From: Psychrobacillus sp032154225
GTDB taxonomy: Bacteria; Bacillota; Bacilli; Bacillales_A; Planococcaceae
Direction: 5' to 3'
Length of the DNA: 64,000 nt
NCBI RefSeq assembly: GCF_032154225.1
Contig: NZ_JALDYF010000009.1
Span: 62,001 to 126,000, forward strand
A program made the position numbers and the translations under genes. Within the stretch, counting starts at the first letter, position 1. Every line of letters begins with the position of its first letter. The notes beneath the pieces are model-generated. The model saw only the letters and a list, made by a program, of their open reading frames with translations. It searched no databases and had not been told where the DNA came from. This document shows positions 34,042 through 42,735 of the stretch, in pieces.

Positions 34042-35319
34042 ATGGATGTTTATAAAGTAAAAGGGGGAAATCGTCTGCAAGGAACGATTAAAGTAAGTGG
34101 TGCTAAGAATAGTGCAGTGGCACTTATTCCCGCTTCTTTATTGGCGAATTCCCCAGTAACTATAGAAGGTTTACCTGAAATTTTAGACGTTTGGACATTG
34201 AAAGAAATTTTAGAAGAACTAGGAGCTCATGTTACGTTTGCAGATGGAACGATGACAATAGATCCGACAAATGTAGTAGACATGGCCCTCCCGAATGGCA
34301 ATATTAAAAAGCTTCGAGCATCCTATTATTTAATGGGAGCACTTCTTGGCCGATTTAAAAAGGCTGCAATTGGACTTCCAGGTGGATGTCATCTAGGCCC
34401 ACGTCCAATTGATCAGCATATTAAAGGGTTTGAAGCATTGGGTGCTTCTGTATCGAATGAGTATGGAGCTATTTACTTGCGAGCAGAAGAATTAGTCGGC
34501 TCCAAAATATACTTAGACGTTGTGAGTGTTGGTGCAACGATTAATATTATGCTGGCAGCCGTTCTGGCAAAAGGTAGAACGATTATTGAAAATGCTGCAA
34601 AAGAGCCAGAAATTATCGATGTTGCTACACTATTATCGAATATGGGTGCTAACATAAAAGGTGCAGGAACAAATGTTATTCGTATAGATGGCGTAGAAGA
34701 ATTACATGGAACAAAGCATACAATTATTCCAGATCGTATTGAAGCAGGCACATTCATGATTATGGCCGCAGTTGCAGGCGACGGTGTTGTAATTGATAAT
34801 GTCATTCCTTTTCACGTCGAAGCATTAACTGCCAAGCTTCGTGAAATGGGAGTTAAAGTCGAAGAATATGAGGAAAAGATTTTCATTCCGAAAACGACAA
34901 ACTTGCAAGCTGTTGATGTTAAAACGCTTGTTTACCCAGGCTTCCCAACAGATTTACAACAACCCTTTTCTGTGTTAATGACGCAAGCAACAGGTACTTC
35001 TGTTATTACAGATACAATTTACTCTGCTCGTTTCAAACAGATTGATGAGCTTCGAAGAATGAATGCAAATGGACGTGTAGATGGCAGAACAGCTATTATT
35101 ACAGGTCCAGTACCTCTAGAAGCAGCAACTGTACGCGCAAGTGATTTGCGTGCTGGTGCAGCACTTGTCATTGCAGGTTTGTTGGCTGATGGAGAAACAG
35201 AAATTCAAGATATTTTTCATATTGAGCGGGGTTATAGCTCAATTATCGAAAAGCTTCAAGGAATTGGAGCAGATATAAGACGAGTGGAAATCAAAGAAAT
35301 AGAAGTTAATAATGAGTAA
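34042..35319 (+). CDS. murZ: UDP-GlcNAc 1-carboxyvinyltransferase, second copy (MurA2/MurZ)
   Basis: Cytoplasmic enzyme of 425 residues that adds enolpyruvate to UDP-N-acetylglucosamine, the first committed step of peptidoglycan synthesis. KVSGAKNSAVALIPA is near the N terminus, and the catalytic Cys (fosfomycin target) is in PGGCHLGPRPIDQH. GYSSIIEKLQGIGADI is near the C terminus. The ATG at 34042 follows AAGGAG by six bases; the ATG at 34027 precedes that site. A paralogue is encoded at 62482. The location next to fba/tal is that of murAB in Bacillus. Confidence 0.94.
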   Translation: MDVYKVKGGNRLQGTIKVSGAKNSAVALIPASLLANSPVTIEGLPEILDVWTLKEILEELGAHVTFADGTMTIDPTNVVDMALPNGNIKKLRASYYLMGALLGRFKKAAIGLPGGCHLGPRPIDQHIKGFEALGASVSNEYGAIYLRAEELVGSKIYLDVVSVGATINIMLAAVLAKGRTIIENAAKEPEIIDVATLLSNMGANIKGAGTNVIRIDGVEELHGTKHTIIPDRIEAGTFMIMAAVAGDGVVIDNVIPFHVEALTAKLREMGVKVEEYEEKIFIPKTTNLQAVDVKTLVYPGFPTDLQQPFSVLMTQATGTSVITDTIYSARFKQIDELRRMNANGRVDGRTAIITGPVPLEAATVRASDLRAGAALVIAGLLADGETEIQDIFHIERGYSSIIEKLQGIGADIRRVEIKEIEVNNE

Positions 35320-35346
35320 ATTCCATCTTATTTTATTTTAAAAATA

Positions 35347-35355
35347 TGCTACAAT
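35347..35355 (+). promoter_or_regulatory. Extended -10 promoter of glpX
   Basis: TGCTACAAT is an extended -10, with a weak -35-like TTATTT 16 bases upstream of the hexamer. The glpX ATG is 59 bases downstream. Confidence 0.5.
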
Positions 35356-35413
35356 GTAACAGGAAGTAAGACAGGACGGATTAATAAACCGTAAAACGGG
35401 AGGCATATATTAG

Positions 35414-36376
35414 ATGGAACGTAGTTTATCAATGGAGTTAGTTCGCGTTACAGAAGCAGCGGCACTTGCATCTGCACGTTGGATGGGACGCGGATTAAAA
35501 AATGAAGCAGACGACGCAGCAACTACTGCGATGCGTACAGTTTTCGATACTATTCCAATGGAAGGTATTGTCGTAATTGGGGAAGGTGAAATGGACGAAG
35601 CACCGATGTTGTATATCGGAGAAAAACTTGGTCATAGCATTGGTGGTCCTCAAGTAGATGTAGCAGTAGATCCTTTGGAAGGAACGAATATAGTTGCAGC
35701 AGGCGGCTGGAATGCATTAGCAGTACTTGCAGTTGCAGATCGTGGAAATTTACTTCATGCTCCAGATATGTATATGGAAAAACTCGCTGTAGGTCCGGAA
35801 TCTGTTGGACAAGTAGATATTAACGCATCTGTTGTTGATAACTTAAGAGCAGTAGCTCGTGCAAAAAATAAAGACATTGAAGATGTGGTGGCAACTATTT
35901 TAGGCCGTCCACGCCACGAAAAAATTATCGAGGAAATCAGAGCTGCTGGAGCTCGTATTAAGCTAATTACAGATGGTGATGTAGCTGGGGCTATTAATAC
36001 GGCATTTGATAATACTGGTGTCGATATACTATTTGGTATGGGTGGAGCACCTGAAGGAGTTATTTCTGCAGTAGGTTTAAAATGCTTAGGTGGAGAAATA
36101 CAAGGAAGACTTATGCCACAAGATGAATCAGAATTAGCTCGTTGTATTAAAATGGGTCTAGATGTAAATAAAATTTTACGTATGGAAGACTTAGTAAAAG
36201 GCGACGATGCAATTTTTGCAGCAACGGGAGTAACAGATGGAGAGCTTCTAAGAGGGGTACAGTTTAAAGGTGCTTTCGGTTCTACTCATTCTATCGTTAT
36301 GCGTGCAAAATCAGGAACAATTCGATTTGTTGAAGGCCGTCATAGCTTAAACAAAAAACCGAATTTAGTTTTATAA
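35414..36376 (+). CDS. glpX: Class II fructose-1,6-bisphosphatase
   Basis: Metal-dependent phosphatase of 320 residues for gluconeogenesis. Metal and substrate sites are seen in MEGIVVIGEGEMDEAPMLY and VDPLEGTNIVAAGG, with LITDGDVAGAI and FGMGGAPEGV further on. GGGAGG precedes the ATG. It lies between murZ and rho as in Bacillus (ywjI). Confidence 0.95.
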   Translation: MERSLSMELVRVTEAAALASARWMGRGLKNEADDAATTAMRTVFDTIPMEGIVVIGEGEMDEAPMLYIGEKLGHSIGGPQVDVAVDPLEGTNIVAAGGWNALAVLAVADRGNLLHAPDMYMEKLAVGPESVGQVDINASVVDNLRAVARAKNKDIEDVVATILGRPRHEKIIEEIRAAGARIKLITDGDVAGAINTAFDNTGVDILFGMGGAPEGVISAVGLKCLGGEIQGRLMPQDESELARCIKMGLDVNKILRMEDLVKGDDAIFAATGVTDGELLRGVQFKGAFGSTHSIVMRAKSGTIRFVEGRHSLNKKPNLVL

Positions 36377-36395
36377 GCTTTAACTTTCCTTATGT

Positions 36396-36421
36396 ATACC
36401 CGGTTATTTAAAACCGGGTAT
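36396..36421. terminator. Inverted repeat after glpX
   Basis: A perfect 10-bp stem (ATACCCGGTT with AACCGGGTAT) with a 6-base loop but no T-run. It may be a weak terminator or a 3'-end stabiliser. Confidence 0.5.
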
Positions 36422-36498
36422 CCTCTTAGTAAACTTCATCCCTATTTAACCCAAAAAAGATAACACAATAAAATATTATAAAGAGTGGTGCCTTACCG

Positions 36499-37782
36499 AT
36501 GACCCAAACTACAATCAATGAATTAGAAAACATGACGTTAAAAGAACTTTATGCACTAGCGCGAAAATTTAAAATTGCTTCATACAGTAAGTTAACAAAA
36601 AAAGAACTTATTTTTGCTATTTTAAAAACTCGTGCAGAGCAAGAAGGCTTTTTCTTCATGGAAGGTGTTTTAGAAATTATCCAACAAGAAGGCTTTGGAT
36701 TTTTACGTCCAATAAATTACTCTCCTAGTTCGGAAGATATTTATATTTCCGCTTCCCAAATTAGAAGATTTGACCTTCGTAACGGAGACAAAGTAACAGG
36801 AAAAGTGCGACCTCCGAAGGAAAGTGAACGTTATTATGGTTTATTACATGTTGAGCTAGTAAATGGAGAAGATCCAGAAATAGCAAAAGAACGTGTACAT
36901 TTCCCAGGGCTTACAGCATTGTATCCTGATCGCCATATTAAGTTAGAAACGGATGCGGAACACTTATCGACGCGTATTATGGATTTAGTATCACCAGTTG
37001 GATTTGGACAACGTGGGTTAATCGTTGCTCCACCAAAAGCTGGGAAAACATTATTAATAAAAGAAATTGCTAACTCTATTACTACGAATCACCCGGATGC
37101 AGAATTGATTGTTTTATTGATAGATGAACGTCCAGAAGAAGTGACAGATATTGAGCGTTCTGTAAAAGCGGATGTTGTTAGTTCAACATTTGATGAAGTT
37201 CCAGAAAATCACGTAAAAGTAGCGGAGCTTGTATTAGAAAGAGCAATGCGTTTAGTAGAGCATAAGAGAGACGTAGTTATTTTGATGGACTCTATTACTA
37301 GACTTGCTCGTGCGTATAACTTAGTTATTCCACCAAGCGGACGTACATTATCTGGTGGTATTGATCCGGCAGCATTCCATCGTCCGAAACGATTTTTCGG
37401 TGCAGCGCGTAATATTGAAGAAGGTGGAAGCTTAACAATTTTGGCTACTGCTTTAGTAGATACTGGATCCCGTATGGACGAAGTTATTTATGAAGAGTTT
37501 AAAGGAACTGGAAACATGGAACTTCATCTGGATAGAAACCTTGCAGAACGTCGGATTTTCCCAGCGTTAGATATCCGTCGTTCAGGGACACGAAAAGAAG
37601 AACTACTTATTCCAAAAGAACAGCTTGATAAACTTTGGGCTATTCGTAAAACTTTCTCTGACACCTCTGATTTTGCAGAACGTTTCTTGAAAAAGTTACG
37701 TCAAACAAAAACAAACGAAGCTTTCTTCGAGCAATTAGCAGAAGAGATGAAGGCTCACCGCAGCGGAAAAGTATCACTATAA
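36499..37782 (+). CDS. rho: Transcription termination factor Rho
   Basis: Hexameric RNA-dependent ATPase of 427 residues that releases transcripts. The N-terminal Rho-N SAP-like domain (MTLKELYALARKFKI) is followed by the cold-shock-like RNA-binding domain, then the ATPase core with Walker A APPKAGKT and Walker B DVVILMDSITRLARAYN. Its length equals the Bacillus form. The ribosome site is weak (GAGTGG), suggesting modest translation. rpmE follows, as in Bacillus. Confidence 0.97.
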   Translation: MTQTTINELENMTLKELYALARKFKIASYSKLTKKELIFAILKTRAEQEGFFFMEGVLEIIQQEGFGFLRPINYSPSSEDIYISASQIRRFDLRNGDKVTGKVRPPKESERYYGLLHVELVNGEDPEIAKERVHFPGLTALYPDRHIKLETDAEHLSTRIMDLVSPVGFGQRGLIVAPPKAGKTLLIKEIANSITTNHPDAELIVLLIDERPEEVTDIERSVKADVVSSTFDEVPENHVKVAELVLERAMRLVEHKRDVVILMDSITRLARAYNLVIPPSGRTLSGGIDPAAFHRPKRFFGAARNIEEGGSLTILATALVDTGSRMDEVIYEEFKGTGNMELHLDRNLAERRIFPALDIRRSGTRKEELLIPKEQLDKLWAIRKTFSDTSDFAERFLKKLRQTKTNEAFFEQLAEEMKAHRSGKVSL

Positions 37783-37805
37783 GGCTTTTTTGTATGTACG
37801 AAAGC

Positions 37806-37834
37806 TTGCATAGAAAAGAATGATATGGTATTAT
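37806..37834 (+). promoter_or_regulatory. rpmE promoter
   Basis: TTGCAT and TATTAT are separated by exactly 17 bases. The -10 lies in an inverted repeat GAATGATAT/ATATCATTC (37818-37842). This gives a leader of about 110 bases before rpmE. Confidence 0.75.
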
Positions 37835-37953
37835 ATCATTCGTAAGAATAAATTTTTCTGCTACATATACGATTGGCATTTACGGATCGTGTAAGGTATC
37901 AGTTTCATAGCCAACTCTGTTCCAGATGGTTCAGGGCGAGAGGAGAGATACAG

Positions 37954-38169
37954 ATGAAAGCAGGAATTCATCCGGAATACAAAGAAGCAACAGTATCATG
38001 TTCATGTGGTAACGCATTTACAACTGGTTCTGTAAAATCAGACATTAAAGTCGAGTTCTGTAACGAATGTCATCCATTTTACACTGGACGTCAAAAATTC
38101 GCAGCAGCAGATGGTCGTGTTGATCGCTTCAACAAAAAATACGGCATCAAAGAAGAAATTCAAAACTAA
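37954..38169 (+). CDS. rpmE: 50S ribosomal protein L31 (zinc-binding type)
   Basis: Ribosomal protein of 71 residues. The four-Cys zinc site is present (SCSCGN and FCNECHPFYTG), so this is the Zn-dependent L31 rather than the non-Zn paralogue. The ATG at 37954 follows GAGAGGAGAG; an upstream in-frame extension is leader. Single-gene transcription unit with its own promoter and terminator. Confidence 0.97.
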   Translation: MKAGIHPEYKEATVSCSCGNAFTTGSVKSDIKVEFCNECHPFYTGRQKFAAADGRVDRFNKKYGIKEEIQN

Positions 38170-38177
38170 GAACCTAG

Positions 38178-38214
38178 TACCTGTAAGGCACACTGTGCTT
38201 TGCAGGTATTTTTA
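38178..38214 (+). terminator. Terminator of rpmE
   Basis: TACCTG pairs with CAGGTA and GGCACA with TGTGCT in a long imperfect stem, followed by TTTTTA. It begins 9 bases after the stop. Confidence 0.85.
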
Positions 38215-38239
38215 AATGGCCAAAAAAGTATATGAATTA

Positions 38240-38380
38240 GTTAGCAAGGATTCCGTTCCTAGCGGACGTAGCTTCAATCTCCTCGTCGAAAAAAGAGTGC
38301 TCCTGCGATTACTCGTCGCATAAAACACCCGCTGTTCCCGCCCGAGTCGCTGCTTTCCACTCCATCCAACTAGTTTAGAA
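38240..38380. repeat. Degenerate intergenic repeat, copy A
   Basis: GC-richer than its surroundings, with blocks such as CTCCTCGTCG, GCTCCTGCG, GCTGTTCCCGC and GAGTCGCTGCTTTCCAC. Similar blocks in similar order occur at 63846-63955 (CCTCCTCGGTCGC, CTGCGGGG, CTGTCCCGC). This type of Pro-codon-like GC-rich hairpin repeat is common between genes in Bacillales; number and boundaries here are approximate. Confidence 0.5.
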
Positions 38381-38598
38381 GAATGTAATCATATTTTTTC
38401 AAATCTAGTTTTTTTTACGAAGTACTTATTTTTCTGTTTTTTTAGATAGTAAGCAGAGAATCGAATCTGTTGGGAACGAGAATAATTTGTCATTCCTTCT
38501 TTCTTGTTAAAAAGGTAAAGTTTATTTTTGTAAGTAGCAAGTACTCATACAGCACACTAAATCAAGATGTAGATGTGTCTCTTTGAAAAAAATACAAG

Positions 38599-38626
38599 AG
38601 CCGCCAAAATTGCATCTTTGGCGGCT
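38599..38626. repeat. Perfect 10-bp hairpin
   Basis: AGCCGCCAAA pairs with TTTGGCGGCT around an 8-base loop (ATTGCATC). Only TTCAAA follows, so it is not a typical terminator. Confidence 0.6.
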
Positions 38627-38710
38627 TCAAATGATATAGAATGTCACTTGCTTCTTCTATTGCCAAAAATATTTAACTACTTGGCGTGGGAGTTGAAGGC
38701 GAATATTTGC

Positions 38711-38782
38711 CATACGATGACCGAACAAAAAGTGCGTTGGAAGTGGCGTAACCGCTTCCAACGCATCCCCGTTCATCGTATA
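38711..38782. repeat. Nested large hairpin
   Basis: The inner stem TGCGTTGGAAGTGG / CCGCTTCCAACGCA (38733-38746 with 38752-38765, one G-U pair) sits inside an outer stem ATACGATGA / TCATCGTAT (38712-38720 with 38773-38781). This is a 70-base structure with strong symmetry in otherwise non-coding DNA. Confidence 0.6.
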
Positions 38783-38923
38783 GCCTAATGAGAAACCTAG
38801 AGCGAGCCGGAAACTAATGTTTTGGTTTTAAAAGGCACTTACGTTTTCCTTAATAATTTGGGCTAATTTTATACTTGGCCTTATTTTCATTATTTTAAAT
38901 GAATCTTTTGTAGTTACTCGTCT

Positions 38924-38961
38924 CAAAAGTATTTTATGACACCTGTCATAAAATACTTTTG
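38924..38961. promoter_or_regulatory. 38-bp palindromic operator before DUF418/two-component operon
   Basis: Two perfect 18-base arms (CAAAAGTATTTTATGACA and its complement) flank CC. The core TGACACCTGTCA lies in AT-rich arms. A -10-like TACAAT (38979-38984) follows, with the -35 region inside the right arm (TTTTGA, 16-base spacer). The response regulator encoded at 41299 is the obvious candidate to bind here. Confidence 0.65.
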
Positions 38962-39037
38962 ACTAATGTGAATGTGATTACAATACATTAATCGGTATCA
39001 TTTTCTTATAAGAAAAATTAAGAGAAGAGTGATATCG

Positions 39038-40171
39038 ATGATGGAAATTAACAAAAGGTTACCTTTAATAGATATTTTGCGTGGCTTTGCAGTATTAGGA
39101 ACGCTCGGTACAAACATTTGGATTTTTGCATATTTAGGAGACTTATCTTACATAACGACTAGTAATTATTCGGGTTGGTGGTCATTCGAAGATTTTTTTA
39201 GAATGCTCGTACTATTTTTGGTAAATGGAAAACTGCTTGGACTTTTAACGATTATGTTTGGTGTTGGCTTAGAAATGAAGTACCAGCAAGCGATTCGAAA
39301 AGGGACTGCTTGGCCGGGTGTATATGTTTGGACTATTTTGTTTTTACTGTTAGAAGGATTCATTCATTTTACACTAGTAATGGAATATGACATTTTAATG
39401 AGCTATGCTGTGACAGCGATCATCGTTTCATTGATTTTGAAAGGTGGAGACCGTTTTATAAAACGTGCTCTAATTATTATTGGAAGTTTTCATGTGGCCA
39501 TTATTGTACTTGTTTTAATAAGCGCATTATTAGGGGCGAATATGTCAGTAGGTAGCTTTGATTGGATTGTAACGTTATATCAACAAGGTGCTTGGTTCGA
39601 GCAAGTTCAAAATCGTTTAGCTAATTTTGTTTATTTTAGATCAGAAGCGATTTTAATTATACCGATGAACATCTTTTTGTTTTTACTTGGTGTACGCCTA
39701 ATGCGTGCGGGTGTATTTTCCCCAGATGAAAATGGTCGTGCATGTCGGAAAAAGCTATTTTCAATTGGGATATATATTGGTGTGCCATTAAATTTGTTCA
39801 TTTTTATTCCAGGTGGAGCTTTTGATTTTCCTGTTCGTTATTTATTTGCGCCTATCATGTCACTCGGCTATATAGGGCTTTTAGGAAAGTTGATAGAATA
39901 TAAGAAGTGGGACTGGCTGTGGAAACGTTTTGAAGAAGTCGGGAAAATGTCTTTAAGTTGCTACGTACTACAAAACTTAATAGCATCTACTATTTTTTAT
40001 GGTTGGGGCTTTGGTTTAGGTGGAAAACTTGGTAGCATAGAGATTATTATTAGTTGGGGATTTATCTCGCTAATACAGCTTTTGTTTGCTCACATATGTA
40101 TAAAAAGATTTCAATTCGGACCATTAGAATGGGTTCGAAGACGTGCAATCCAAGCTGTCGTGTCTAGATAA
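39038..40171 (+). CDS. DUF418 membrane protein
   Basis: Polytopic membrane protein of 377 residues with about ten hydrophobic segments. The N terminus RLPLIDILRGFAVLGTLGTNI and the C-terminal FEEVGKMSLSCYVLQNLIAS are typical of the DUF418/YeiB family, which belongs to the acyltransferase-3-like membrane fold; function is unknown. The start is at ATG 39038 or 39041. It overlaps or nearly abuts the sensor kinase gene, so the membrane protein and two-component system probably work together, for example in envelope stress or transport. Confidence 0.85.
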   Translation: MMEINKRLPLIDILRGFAVLGTLGTNIWIFAYLGDLSYITTSNYSGWWSFEDFFRMLVLFLVNGKLLGLLTIMFGVGLEMKYQQAIRKGTAWPGVYVWTILFLLLEGFIHFTLVMEYDILMSYAVTAIIVSLILKGGDRFIKRALIIIGSFHVAIIVLVLISALLGANMSVGSFDWIVTLYQQGAWFEQVQNRLANFVYFRSEAILIIPMNIFLFLLGVRLMRAGVFSPDENGRACRKKLFSIGIYIGVPLNLFIFIPGGAFDFPVRYLFAPIMSLGYIGLLGKLIEYKKWDWLWKRFEEVGKMSLSCYVLQNLIASTIFYGWGFGLGGKLGSIEIIISWGFISLIQLLFAHICIKRFQFGPLEWVRRRAIQAVVSR

Positions 40172-40184
40172 TTCGATAAGGCTG

Positions 40185-41279
40185 GTGGTAAAAATTAAAA
40201 TTTATCCAAGGGAACAAGCGAAACAATATTTAATAATTGATGTAATCACAATTATATTCTTTATTACGATGGTACTAAGCTCGAACTCTGATTTATCACT
40301 ATTATCAAAGATTGTTCTAATAGTACTAATACTAATTTCATTTTATATTGCATTATGGTATAGAGATTGGCGGCTATTGATAGCTTCATTATTAGGTTTC
40401 TCGTTACTTACGATTGTTAGTATTTTTGAAGGAGCCATAATGCTAACCTTTGGATTTCTATTTGCTGATTTAGTCGGAAGAGCTAGAGTGAAATGGCATA
40501 TCGGTCTAGCAATGATAGTGATTGCGCTTATGTTTGTCGTCGTTTTATGGTTTGAGACTGGTCAGTTCCTAAAAATAGATCCACCGATTTTAATTCCGAT
40601 TATGATGATTCAAATAGTATTACCTGGCCTTATCTACTTTCTTGAAAAAACAAAAAAACTACAAGGCGAGTTAGCAGAAGTTAACAAACAGTTTGTTCTG
40701 CAAGAAGAAAGGCACCGAATTGCAAGAGACCTTCATGATACAATTGGTCATACATTAACAATGATCAAATTAAAAACCGAGCTGACAACAAAACTAGTGG
40801 ATAAAGATCTGCTTAGGGTAAAAAATGAGCTAGATGATATATTAACTACAACTAGAACAGCTTTAAAACAAGTGAGGGAACTTGTTTCAGATATGAGGTT
40901 CATTTCCTTAGAAAGTGAGTTAATAAATTCGAGTAAACTAATGAAAACAGCTGGTATTTCCTTTACCCTTCATAAGAAAGATTCATCCGTTCTTTTATCG
41001 AGTGTGGAAGAAACAATGGTCTCATTATGTGTTAGAGAAGCTATGACAAATATTATAAAACATAGTCAAGCAAAGCATTGTGCTGTTCACATTGAAATAT
41101 CAAATCAAGTTTATACTCTTCAAATAATAGACGATGGTATTGGATCGGCAAGTGAAGGTCGTGGGAATGGTATTACTTCCATGAAGGAGCGTATGCATGC
41201 GCTACAAGGAACCGCCTTTATTGAAGATACTTCAATTGGAGGAACTGTTGTAACTATAAAATTCCCTATCCCTCATTAA
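40185..41279 (+). CDS. Sensor histidine kinase, DesK/NarL-partner type
   Basis: Membrane histidine kinase of about 364 residues. The N-terminal 170 residues form five to six membrane helices with almost no external loop, as in DesK. A coiled linker leads to the HisKA_3 dimerisation domain with the phospho-His in RIARDLHDTIGHTLT. The ATPase domain has an N box in REAMTNIIKHSQ and a G box in DDGIGSASEGRGNGI. The GTG at 40185 is the best start found, but its ribosome site is weak. Its partner is the next gene. Signal unknown; a membrane-state signal is plausible from the topology. Confidence 0.88.
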   Translation: MVKIKIYPREQAKQYLIIDVITIIFFITMVLSSNSDLSLLSKIVLIVLILISFYIALWYRDWRLLIASLLGFSLLTIVSIFEGAIMLTFGFLFADLVGRARVKWHIGLAMIVIALMFVVVLWFETGQFLKIDPPILIPIMMIQIVLPGLIYFLEKTKKLQGELAEVNKQFVLQEERHRIARDLHDTIGHTLTMIKLKTELTTKLVDKDLLRVKNELDDILTTTRTALKQVRELVSDMRFISLESELINSSKLMKTAGISFTLHKKDSSVLLSSVEETMVSLCVREAMTNIIKHSQAKHCAVHIEISNQVYTLQIIDDGIGSASEGRGNGITSMKERMHALQGTAFIEDTSIGGTVVTIKFPIPH

Positions 41280-41298
41280 GAAAGGATGAGTTACTTTC

Positions 41299-41904
41299 AT
41301 GATACGTGTGATAATAGCAGAAGATCAACAGATGCTACGCGGAGCATTAACATCATTATTATCGTTTGAGCCTGATATAGAAGTAGTGGCAGAAGTGTCA
41401 GACGGGCAACAAGCTTGGGAATATATTCAGAGCGAAACACCTGATGTTTGCATTTTAGATATTGAAATGCCTCATATTACTGGACTAGAACTTGCAGGAA
41501 GAATTAGAGATGCTCATTTACCTTGTAAAGTTATGATTGTTACAACATTTGCGCGTCCTGGTTACTTGCAAAAGGCGATGGACTATCAGGTAAGTGGCTA
41601 TTTGCTGAAGGATGAGCCGATTGATTATTTAATTGAAGCAATTCGAAAGGTAATGGCTGGGGAGAATGTTGTCAGTCGAGATTTAGCTGCTACTCTGTTT
41701 ATGAAAGAACAAAACCCATTGAATGAACGAGAGATTGTAGTACTAAGATTAGTTAAAGAGGGTTTAACGACAACGGAGATTAGTAAGAAACTATTTTTAA
41801 CAAAAGGAACGATTCGAAACTATTTATCTACTTCTATTCAAAAACTTCATGTAGAGTCTAGACAACAAGCTGTAAATAGTGCAAGTGAGAAAGGGTGGCT
41901 CTAA
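41299..41904 (+). CDS. NarL/LuxR-type response regulator (DesR-like)
   Basis: Response regulator of 201 residues. The receiver domain has AEDQQMLRGAL, the phospho-Asp in ILDIEMPHITG and the Lys in GYLLKDEP. The C-terminal LuxR helix-turn-helix covers about residues 138-198 (LNEREIVVLRLVKEG, TTTEISKKLFLTKGTIRNY). AAGGATGAG lies upstream of the ATG, 19 bases after the kinase stop. It is expected to bind inverted repeats such as the palindrome at 38924. Last gene of the island. Confidence 0.92.
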   Translation: MIRVIIAEDQQMLRGALTSLLSFEPDIEVVAEVSDGQQAWEYIQSETPDVCILDIEMPHITGLELAGRIRDAHLPCKVMIVTTFARPGYLQKAMDYQVSGYLLKDEPIDYLIEAIRKVMAGENVVSRDLAATLFMKEQNPLNEREIVVLRLVKEGLTTTEISKKLFLTKGTIRNYLSTSIQKLHVESRQQAVNSASEKGWL

Positions 41905-42018
41905 CTATAAAAAGTGACTATCTGCCATGAAGCACATTTCCAGTATAAATAAAAGACAAGATTTTTATTTTTTTTTTAGGTATGATGAGTAAAGGTTATT
42001 TGAAAGGGGATTATTTAA

Positions 42019-42615
42019 ATGTTTATTACATCCCAAATGGGCTGGGTAGAAGTTATATGTGGAAGTATGTTTTCTGGGAAATCAGAAGAATTAATTCGTC
42101 GTATTAGACGTGTACAATTTGCCAAACAGAAAATTGTCGTGTTTAAGCCGATGATTGATAATAGGTATAGTGAAGAAGCAGTAGTAAGTCATGATGGAAC
42201 ATCAACAATTGCGATTCCCATTCAACATTCAGAAGAAATGTGGCAGCATATTTCAGATGAAGTCGATGTCATTGCAGTTGATGAGGCACAATTTTTCGAT
42301 GAAGGCATAATAGAGGTTGTATCGCAATTTGCGAATCACGGCTATCGTGTAATTGTTGCGGGGCTTGATCAAGATTTCCGTGGGAAGCCGTTTGGACCGA
42401 TGGCAGCTATTTTATGTATGGCGGAGCAAGTAACAAAGCTTCATGCAGTATGTGCGGTTTGTGGTTCAGAAGCTAGTAGAACGCAAAGACTTATTAATGG
42501 ACAACCTGCGGGAGCAGAAGATCCGATTATTCTAGTAGGTGCAGCTGAAGCTTACGAGCCTAGATGTCGTCATCATCATGAAGTACTTGTTGGGACAACC
42601 GCATTAGAACAATAA
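42019..42615 (+). CDS. tdk: Thymidine kinase
   Basis: Type II thymidine kinase of 198 residues for thymidine salvage. The P-loop GSMFSGKSEELIRRI is at residues about 15-29, VIAVDEAQFFDEG carries the Walker B/catalytic Glu, and Zn-binding Cys pairs are in CAVCGSEASRTQR and near EPRCRHHH. AAAGGGGA precedes the ATG. In Bacillus this gene directly follows rpmE. Confidence 0.95.
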   Translation: MFITSQMGWVEVICGSMFSGKSEELIRRIRRVQFAKQKIVVFKPMIDNRYSEEAVVSHDGTSTIAIPIQHSEEMWQHISDEVDVIAVDEAQFFDEGIIEVVSQFANHGYRVIVAGLDQDFRGKPFGPMAAILCMAEQVTKLHAVCAVCGSEASRTQRLINGQPAGAEDPIILVGAAEAYEPRCRHHHEVLVGTTALEQ

Positions 42616-42622
42616 TATTTTG

Positions 42623-42650
42623 AAGAGTAGCCGTCGCTGCTCTTTTCTTT
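42623..42650 (+). terminator. Terminator of tdk
   Basis: AAGAGTAGC pairs with GCTGCTCTT (one mismatch) around a CGTC loop and is followed by TTCTTTT. Confidence 0.82.
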
Positions 42651-42735
42651 TGATTTATGTGAAAAAAGTAGCGGTTACTACTATTTTTCTTTATAATAAG
42701 AATGTTAAACACTTGAAACGAACGAGGTGAGCTCG

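Larger units (their letters stand above)
38170..39037. other. 868-base gene-free region between rpmE and DUF418 gene
   Basis: It holds the rpmE terminator, a degenerate copy of an intergenic repeat (38240-38380), two hairpin structures (38599-38626 and 38711-38782) and a 38-bp palindrome with promoter elements (38924-38984). A 71-codon open frame at 38573-38788 overlaps both hairpins, has no ribosome site and looks non-coding. Confidence 0.7.

Noticed and set aside
38573..38788. Plus-strand open frame of 71 codons in the rpmE-DUF418 gap
   Set aside because: No ribosome site, and it overlaps two strong inverted repeats that explain its sequence better.
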